Translations under genes and position numbers: made by a program
Assembly: GCA_900766135.1 (NCBI GenBank)
Contig: CAAFUF010000022.1
Coordinates: forward strand, 11,242 to 75,241
From: Paenibacillaceae bacterium
GTDB taxonomy: Bacteria > Bacillota > Bacilli > Paenibacillales > Paenibacillaceae
Direction: 5' to 3'
Length of the DNA stretch: 64,000 bases
The notes under the pieces: model-generated
Databases searched by the model: none
Told to the model about the DNA's origin: nothing
What the model saw: only the letters and a program-made list of their open reading frames with translations
In this document: piece after piece, positions 59,218 to 64,000 of the stretch
How positions within the stretch are numbered: position 1 is the first letter of the stretch
How the letters are laid out: every line of letters starts with the position of its first letter

Positions 59218-60036
59218 TTAATTCGCCGCAGGCTGGTTCTTGATCGCGTCGTTCATGATCGTGGCACGTTCGTCTTCAGAGATGCCAGCCAGGATCTCGT
59301 TAATCTTCTCCGTCAGGTCGCTGCCTTTCTCCAATCCAACGGCGATGGCGGTGTCATCATCCGAGGTGGTGAAGCCTTCCGAGAATTCAACATAAGCGAA
59401 ATTCTTGTTGGCCGCCGCGGCGCTGACGCCTTCCGGAAGCTCCGATACATAACCGTCGATCGTGCCCGATTGCAGAGCGACGCGCATCGCCGGGAAGTTG
59501 TCCATGGCCGGCTGCTTGTTGACACCGTTAATCTGGTCGATGACCGAGTAATGGAACGTATTCAGCTGGGCCGTGATTTTGGCGCCGCTAAAATCCTGAA
59601 TCGAGGCAGCTCCTTCATAAGAGCTCCCTTTCTTCACCACCATAACAAGGTTTGATTTATAGTAGTTATCCGAGAAATCGATCGTCTTCTTGCGCTCTTC
59701 CGTCGGGGACATCCCCGCGATGATGGCGTCGATCTTGCCGGATGTCAGCGCCGGAACCAGGCCGTCCCATTCCGTCTTCACGATGACCAGCTTCTTGCCG
59801 AGGCCGTCGGCGATTTTCTTGGCGATTTCCACGTCGTAGCCGCCCGCGTATTCGGCGCTGCCGTCAATCGGAACCCCGCCGTTCGCGTCACCGCTTTGCG
59901 TCCAGTTAAACGGAGCATAACCCGCTTCAAGCCCCACTTTGAACGTATTATCATCTTTGCTGCCGGAGCTGCACCCCGCAAGGATCAGAATCGCCGACAA
60001 CAGCATCAGAATAGATAAGGACCAGGTTTTTCTCAT
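59218..60036 (-). CDS. Amino-acid (probably lysine) ABC transporter, binding lipoprotein
   Basis: A 272-aa class 3 solute-binding protein. The signal peptide ends in the lipobox LAGC (Cys about residue 22). FKVGLEAGYAPFNW opens the amino-acid-binding fold, and SGKIDAIIAGMSPTEERKKTIDFS is the family motif. It is the first gene after the lysine riboswitch, so lysine is the likely ligand. Confidence 0.92.
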   Translation of the reverse strand: MRKTWSLSILMLLSAILILAGCSSGSKDDNTFKVGLEAGYAPFNWTQSGDANGGVPIDGSAEYAGGYDVEIAKKIADGLGKKLVIVKTEWDGLVPALTSGKIDAIIAGMSPTEERKKTIDFSDNYYKSNLVMVVKKGSSYEGAASIQDFSGAKITAQLNTFHYSVIDQINGVNKQPAMDNFPAMRVALQSGTIDGYVSELPEGVSAAAANKNFAYVEFSEGFTTSDDDTAIAVGLEKGSDLTEKINEILAGISEDERATIMNDAIKNQPAAN

Positions 60037-60080
60037 TTTTCTTCACTCTCCATGCAAAATAATAGATGAATAACAGAAAC

Positions 60081-60114
60081 AAAAAAACGGCTCCGGGTAT
60101 ACTCCGAGGCCGTT
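60081..60114 (-). terminator. Riboswitch expression-platform terminator
   Basis: On the minus strand ACGGCCTCGGAGT-...-CCCGGAGCCGT is followed by TTTTTTTG, between the lysine aptamer and the first gene. Lysine binding would favour this terminator. Confidence 0.85.
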
Positions 60115-60184
60115 TGATGGGTTCATTTCCGTTCCGACACCCACTTTCCCCTCGACGAGATAGCGCAACTTGATAGATCGGGTA

Positions 60185-60350
60185 ATCTACCAAGACAGTC
60201 CTGCAGCTCTTAACTGCAGACCCAGCAGCATACAGTGAGCCTGTACCCCGCTTCGGCGACATTTCCTTCTTCCCGGCTTCTTCGCTTGCTCAAGCTCCAC
60301 CGAGAACTGTTAAATATCGCGCCTCTACCTCACCATGAAGAACGTGAGGT
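60185..60350 (-). ncRNA. Lysine riboswitch (L box) aptamer
   Basis: The conserved pieces occur in order on the minus strand: GGTGAGGTAGAGGCGCGA (60334-60317), GCCGAAGCGGG (60257-60247), GCTGCTGGGTCTGCAG (60229-60214) and GACTGTCTTGG (60200-60190). This is the lysine riboswitch pattern. It controls the ABC operon that follows. Ends are approximate. Confidence 0.93.
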
Positions 60351-60369
60351 CTGATTCAATTGTGTTTGT

Positions 60370-60398
60370 AGGATACAATATCAACTCTATTCTGTCAA
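60370..60398 (-). promoter_or_regulatory. Promoter of the lysine ABC operon
   Basis: TTGACA (60398-60393), 17 bp, TATCCT (60375-60370), minus strand; the transcript starts just before the riboswitch. Confidence 0.8.
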
Positions 60399-60439
60399 AC
60401 TAACACAGGGTGGGAATTGAAGGAATAAAGCCGTTTGCG

Positions 60440-60670
60440 CTACTCGATCGTGATGGAATTCATCTTCGGCTTTTCATTGGCTCGCCCGGCTGGGGGGCCG
60501 GCATTTTCCTCCCCGGCCAATCGCTCCCTCAGCGCTTCGTCCACCACGGTTAACAGCTCAGATTCGCAGGCTTTGACCGTTTGCTTCACGGCTTCCGGCA
60601 GCGTATCGATGATTTGATCGGCCAGCCGAAACTTGAGTTTGATCAACTCCTGCATCAGGTCTTTATTCAT
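60440..60670 (-). CDS. Small helical protein after the ArsA-like gene
   Basis: A 76-aa acidic, helical protein (MNKDLMQELIKLKFRLADQI...) with a Pro/Gly-rich tail. It overlaps the end of the ArsA-like gene by 8 bp, so it is likely cotranslated and may be a partner of the ATPase. The ATG at 60670 is used because the next upstream in-frame start falls deep in arsA. No family recognised. Confidence 0.7.
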   Translation of the reverse strand: MNKDLMQELIKLKFRLADQIIDTLPEAVKQTVKACESELLTVVDEALRERLAGEENAGPPAGRANEKPKMNSITIE

Positions 60671-61838
60671 GGTTTTCGCCTCCAAACCGGATTTTCAGCG
60701 TATCCGCTTCGAATTTGGCCCCTTGAATGCTGAGGTTCAGCAACGTCCGCGGCAGCGTAATGCTTCGTTTGACGTTTCCGGCGCGAATGATCAGCTCCTC
60801 GCCCTTTTGGTTCAGGGCCAGCTCTTGTTTCTCCGCGAAAGGCATGTAGATGGATAAGGTATATACGTTATCCTCTTTGACGACCTGTTGGGTTCGGACG
60901 CTGTACTGGATACGGGTCGGATCCCCGTCACTAAATGTGGCTTCGGCCATCCGGGACAACATCTCCAGTCCGACAACTTCACGTTCGAACAGCGGTGCTT
61001 CATAGACCGGTACCGGCGAGAAGCTTTCGAACACCATCTCCTTATATTTGGCCTGAACCTCTTTCCAGCCTCGAAAATAATCGTCGGTGATCTGCTGCGG
61101 GAACACTTTATTGATGACGATGGCGTCAACGTTATAATCGTAAATGTTGAGATAGGTAAAGCTGCGCTGCGCCTCTTTGATCACCATCTTCTCCAGGTTC
61201 ACCACGACGCGGATGCTCGTAATCTCCCGGTCGGACAGGATCTGCCGCATTTCGTCCAACTGGTTATAAATGTTCTCCAGCTCCGACATCACGCCGTCCG
61301 AAGGCATCGGAACACCGAGCAGCGGCTCCACGATCGGCTTGACAAGCTTCACCGCCTTGCGTTTGACCGGGAACAGCTTCTCCATCCACCAGCGCAGCAG
61401 CTCGGGAAAGCTGAGCAAAGCCAGCGTTTCCCCGGTAGGGGCACAATCGATGATGATGACGTCAAACGTCTTCTCCTTGTAATACTGCAAGATCCGGAGC
61501 AAGCTCAGCAAATCCTCCATCCCCGGAAACACGGTTAACTCTTCGGTCGTGATATCCTTTACCGCCTTGGCCGTTAGCAGGGTGGTCAAATATTTCTGCA
61601 CTTTTCCCCAGCTTTTCTCGACCTCGTGGATCGTATCGATTTCCTGCGCCCACAGGTTGTCGCAGATGAGCATCGGTTCGTTCGATAACTTCACGTCCAG
61701 CGAATCCCCTAGGCTATGGGCCGGATCGGTGCTCACCACCAGCGTCTTCCGCCCGCTTTGCGCACTGCGTAATGCCGTCGCCGCCGCGACGCTCGTTTTT
61801 CCGACTCCGCCTTTGCCGGTATACAATAATATTCTCAT
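60663..61838 (-). CDS. ArsA/TRC40-like ATPase
   Basis: A 391-aa deviant-Walker-A ATPase. P-loop GKGGVGKTS (residues 8-16), switch motif STDPAHSLGDSLD and a second IIIDCAPTGETLALL stretch are all present. It is a single-ATPase-domain protein, not the duplicated ArsA of arsenic pumps. The usual arsenite-binding and tail-anchor signatures were not found, and the client is unknown. GGGAGG precedes the ATG, and a 23-bp palindrome lies at its promoter. Confidence 0.88.
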   Translation of the reverse strand: MRILLYTGKGGVGKTSVAAATALRSAQSGRKTLVVSTDPAHSLGDSLDVKLSNEPMLICDNLWAQEIDTIHEVEKSWGKVQKYLTTLLTAKAVKDITTEELTVFPGMEDLLSLLRILQYYKEKTFDVIIIDCAPTGETLALLSFPELLRWWMEKLFPVKRKAVKLVKPIVEPLLGVPMPSDGVMSELENIYNQLDEMRQILSDREITSIRVVVNLEKMVIKEAQRSFTYLNIYDYNVDAIVINKVFPQQITDDYFRGWKEVQAKYKEMVFESFSPVPVYEAPLFEREVVGLEMLSRMAEATFSDGDPTRIQYSVRTQQVVKEDNVYTLSIYMPFAEKQELALNQKGEELIIRAGNVKRSITLPRTLLNLSIQGAKFEADTLKIRFGGENHE

Positions 61839-61870
61839 TTAACCTTGCCTCCCTGTCATTTCGGATACCG

Positions 61871-61893
61871 AATATTTCGCACAACGAAATATT
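61871..61893 (-). promoter_or_regulatory. Palindromic operator before the ArsA-like gene
   Basis: AATATTTCG-CACAA-CGAAATATT is a perfect 9-5-9 inverted repeat. A TAATAT -10-like box overlaps it on the minus strand. It is the same word as the operator before the marR gene at 62437. Confidence 0.85.
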
Positions 61894-61898
61894 AGGTG

Positions 61899-61926
61899 AA
61901 AAGAAAACCTGTTTCTCCAACAGGCT
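61899..61926 (-). terminator. Terminator after the ArsA-linked marR gene
   Basis: CCTGTT-ggag-AAACAGG is followed by TTTTCTTTT on the minus strand, between the marR stop and the ArsA operator. Confidence 0.7.
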
Positions 61927-61929
61927 TGG

Positions 61930-62418
61930 TTATTCGATTTCGATTTTGGTGAGCGGGTTGGCCTCCGCTCCGCTTTCATGATCCGAAGCCGGTTCGGACG
62001 CCGTCTTGCTCAGGTTATCCAGCACCTTCAGGAAGATCTGAACCAGCAGCCGCTGCTCCTCTTCGCTGAGTCCTTGCACGAGGAGGTCGGTCAACCGCCG
62101 GAGCGTATCCTTTAACTCCTCGGAGAGCGACGTTCCTTTGCCGGTCAGCCGAATCGTCACGATTCGCCGGTCGGATTCGCTCTTCACCCGAACGATATAG
62201 CCGTTCTTCACCAGGCGTTCGATCACGCCCGTCGCGGTGCTCATCGGCACGTTCATCGAGGACGCCAGCTGGCTCATCGTAATGTCGCCGTGTTTGTCCA
62301 CGAGCAGCAAAGCGAAGAGTTCCGCTTTGGAAAACTGCATATCCAGCGCAAACCATTCCTCCGGATAAAAAATCTTCTTGAAATTGTCCAGCACCAAGTC
62401 AAACAAGCTGTCCGCCAA
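61930..62418 (-). CDS. MarR-family transcriptional regulator (ArsA-linked)
   Basis: A 162-aa winged-helix regulator. The DNA-binding part is DITMSQLASSMNVPMSTATGVIERLVKNGYI with the wing SDRRIVTIRLTGKG. It lies upstream of the ArsA-like gene on the same strand. Two identical-word palindromes, one at its own start site and one before arsA, suggest it represses both. Effector unknown. Confidence 0.9.
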   Translation of the reverse strand: MADSLFDLVLDNFKKIFYPEEWFALDMQFSKAELFALLLVDKHGDITMSQLASSMNVPMSTATGVIERLVKNGYIVRVKSESDRRIVTIRLTGKGTSLSEELKDTLRRLTDLLVQGLSEEEQRLLVQIFLKVLDNLSKTASEPASDHESGAEANPLTKIEIE

Positions 62419-62436
62419 CCGTTGATTCCTCCTTCG

Positions 62437-62496
62437 AATATTTCGCGCGCCGAAATATTATGGTTCCATCATACCTTGACGGAATTCCGTTGTCAA
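62437..62496 (-). promoter_or_regulatory. Promoter and palindromic operator of the ArsA-linked marR gene
   Basis: AATATTTCG-CGCGC-CGAAATATT (62437-62459), a perfect 23-bp palindrome. On the minus strand TTGACA (62496-62491), 17 bp, TATGAT (62473-62468) precedes it, so the operator lies at the transcription start. It is also 167 bp before the divergent DUF116 gene. Confidence 0.88.
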
Positions 62497-62625
62497 TCAG
62501 GTCGCACAGCCCTGCAAAAAGTTTGGTGGCAGCGATGCGGACGCCGATATACATCACTGCCTGCCGACTTTGCCGATGTTATTCTCTACTCAACTTATGA
62601 ACCGGTTTGGGGGAGGCGTGAGACG

Positions 62626-63774
62626 GTGGAAACGGAAGTAATCACCTATACGCTGCAGGCGAGCGGTCCGGGAACGGACGCCTACTATCGCGATGTCGCG
62701 CGGTTTGCGGACGAAGTTCTGGAGATGGCCGGTGCGGAGCCCGGCCTTCCCGGGATGGCCTTATATGCCGCGCAGCGGGGCATGGAGCCCGCGGATGCTC
62801 GGGTTTCCGTGCTTGAATTTCTGATGATCGGCGTGCTCTGGAGAAGCTACGGAAGCTTTGCGGCCTCCTCCTTGTTGGCGGCCGGGCGATGGCTGCCCCG
62901 GCTCTATGCCTGGAAAAGCAAAGGTCCCCGCGCCAGATGGGCTGTTGACCTACTGAAAGGCTGCTTGAATACGGCGCAGCTTGGGACAAAACGGCGCGCG
63001 GAGCTTGGTGTACATGTCCGTGGCTTCGGCAAATTGATTCGCTGGCTGCAGGCCACCGGCGAATTCGGCCCGGAGTGCCGCAGGCTGGCCGTCTGGCTGG
63101 CGTTTCTGCGAAGCTTGCCCGAGCCCGAGAGCCGAAACCTCCTGCTGCGGGCCATTCGCTTCGCCGGCTGGTTCGAGCGAAGAAGCCGATGCGAGCTCGG
63201 GAGGTATACGCCACAGGTCGATGCATACATTCTGGCGCGGCGGAACGCATTGCGATGGAAGGAAAACTTGATGTTTTGCACGCGCGGGCGGGTGGAATAC
63301 CATCTGAACATGGTCGGCGCGGAACTGATGAATCGGGCTTTCCGGGAACGTTTTTTGCGAACGAAGAAGAAAAAAGTCCTGCTTCCGATCTGCATGAGGT
63401 TAAAAGGCGAGGCGGCGTGCAAGGCCGTCCGGACGGATGAAGGATGGGTCTGCCAAGGCTGCGCGAAAGACTGCCAGGTGAACCGCATCTCGGCCATGGG
63501 GCGAGAGAACGGATTCACCGTGCTGTTGATCCCCCACGCCTCGACCGCGTTCAATCGCCGCAGCGCCGCAGACGTGCCGGGCGAAACCGGTATCATTGGC
63601 GTAGCCTGCGTACTGAACCTGATCTCCGGCGGCTACCGGGCGAAGGAGCTTGGCTTCGAGCCCCAATGCGTGCTTCTGAATTATGCCGGCTGTATGAAGC
63701 ATTGGCATCCCGAGGGGATCGCAACGTCGATCGATCTGAACCGGTTGCAGCGGTTGCTGCAGGATTCTCCGTAA
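62626..63774 (+). CDS. DUF116 protein
   Basis: A 382-aa protein. The C-terminal half is DUF116: a cysteine-rich segment (LPICMRLKGEAACKAV...CQGCAKDCQVNR) with Fe-S-like spacing, then GIIGVACVLNLISGGY and LLNYAGCMKHWH. The N-terminal half is helical and unassigned. The family occurs near redox and lipoate-type genes but has no proven role. The GTG at 62626 has GGGGAGG 9 nt upstream. It is divergent from marR across a shared operator. Confidence 0.82.
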   Translation: METEVITYTLQASGPGTDAYYRDVARFADEVLEMAGAEPGLPGMALYAAQRGMEPADARVSVLEFLMIGVLWRSYGSFAASSLLAAGRWLPRLYAWKSKGPRARWAVDLLKGCLNTAQLGTKRRAELGVHVRGFGKLIRWLQATGEFGPECRRLAVWLAFLRSLPEPESRNLLLRAIRFAGWFERRSRCELGRYTPQVDAYILARRNALRWKENLMFCTRGRVEYHLNMVGAELMNRAFRERFLRTKKKKVLLPICMRLKGEAACKAVRTDEGWVCQGCAKDCQVNRISAMGRENGFTVLLIPHASTAFNRRSAADVPGETGIIGVACVLNLISGGYRAKELGFEPQCVLLNYAGCMKHWHPEGIATSIDLNRLQRLLQDSP

Positions 63775-63844
63775 CTCGCTTCCTCTATTCTGGCGGCATG
63801 ACCTCTCCAATGCCTTGCCGAACGCGGCCGGTGTCAATGTTCTG

Positions 63845-63884
63845 TGAAAATGTCACTTTAACTCGTCCGAGAAAATGTCACTTT
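63845..63884. repeat. Direct repeats at a probable insertion-sequence end
   Basis: GAAAATGTCACTTT occurs at 63845-63858 and 63871-63884, a 26-bp period. Repeated internal copies near an end are typical of transposase-binding sites, for example in IS21-like elements. The boundary is probably near 63841. The other end lies outside the window. Confidence 0.6.
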
Positions 63885-63903
63885 CAAGTGTTGCGGATGC
63901 AAC

Positions 63904-64000
63904 TCACCAGGTCGCATCGGCATAGCTGTTGTGCTGAGAATACATGGCCTCTTGGAACTGGGTTTTGCTTGTGTTACGCTTGGTATGTTGGTGTTGCACC
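63904..64000 (-). CDS. Probable transposase C-terminus, partial
   Basis: An open frame ends VQHQHTKRN-...-MYSQHNSYADATW and a TGA at 63904-63906, just inside the repeated end sequences. It runs off the window. Position and the terminal repeats suggest a transposase or its helper; the family is not certain. Confidence 0.5.
   Translation of the reverse strand, partial: VQHQHTKRNTSKTQFQEAMYSQHNSYADATW

Noticed and set aside
62290..62625. Upstream extension of the DUF116 frame
   Set aside because: It lies antisense to the marR gene and over the operator, and GTG 62626 has a strong ribosome-binding site.

Overview
The window looks like a chromosomal segment of a spore-forming, cellulolytic Firmicute, most probably Paenibacillus or a close relative. 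The signs are a complete GerA-type germinant-receptor operon, a T-box before the ilv-leu operon, an L20 leader before infC-rpmI-rplT, a Bce-type two-component/ABC module, a ytqA-ytqB pair, a LysM protein behind a sigma-K-like promoter, and a GH9-GH48 cellulase pair. Codon use is GC-rich. No rRNA, tRNA, CRISPR array or prophage was seen. An insertion-sequence end is entered at the right edge.

Layout. 0-4.2 kb (minus): ilvB-ilvN-ilvC-leuA behind a leucine-type T-box. 4.3-5.1 kb: an acetyltransferase and a small GGVPYGG-repeat protein. 5.2-10.1 kb (minus): a BMP-type nucleoside ABC importer. 10.5-12 kb (minus): infC-rpmI-rplT with an ATT start on infC. 12.6-19.2 kb: envelope and lipid genes (GT2, PAP2, a UgtP-like glucosyltransferase), trmB, ytqA-ytqB and a VOC protein. 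19.4-28.8 kb: a lipase-like hydrolase, the Bce-type module, a B12-binding radical SAM protein and recQ. 29-34.6 kb (plus): gerA-type A, B, C genes, a small two-helix protein and rlmCD. 34.7-38.5 kb: an AT-richer patch, then DUF4317, DUF4256 and a methyltransferase-like gene. 38.6-41.1 kb: divergent carD/marR and a LysR gene. 41.3-45.1 kb: zwf-tal-gnd, the oxidative pentose phosphate genes. 45.1-51.5 kb: a MarR-controlled MFS pump, ung, an SDR, a CDP-alcohol phosphatidyltransferase, DUF1697 and the LysM gene. 51.7-57.6 kb (plus): secreted GH9 and GH48 cellulases sharing an FN3-CBM3 tail. 57.7-60.4 kb (minus): an amino-acid ABC importer behind a lysine riboswitch. 60.4-63.8 kb: an ArsA-like ATPase and a MarR regulator that share a perfect 23-bp palindrome, and a DUF116 gene.

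The most unusual structure is intergenic. Three unrelated gaps (about 12.1, 40.0 and 50.5 kb) each carry four copies of a short palindromic word. The word differs from array to array, but the start-to-start spacing is nearly constant and symmetric: 51-62-51, 52-63-52 and 50-62-50 bp. In two arrays the last two words are inverted relative to the first two. I know of no described element with this plan. A second dispersed family, about 165 bp with inverted ends, sits in several gaps; one copy lies between the T-box terminator and ilvB and another supplies the GT2 stop codon. Three MarR-type regulators each have a well-formed palindromic or repeated operator that can be read directly against promoter elements.
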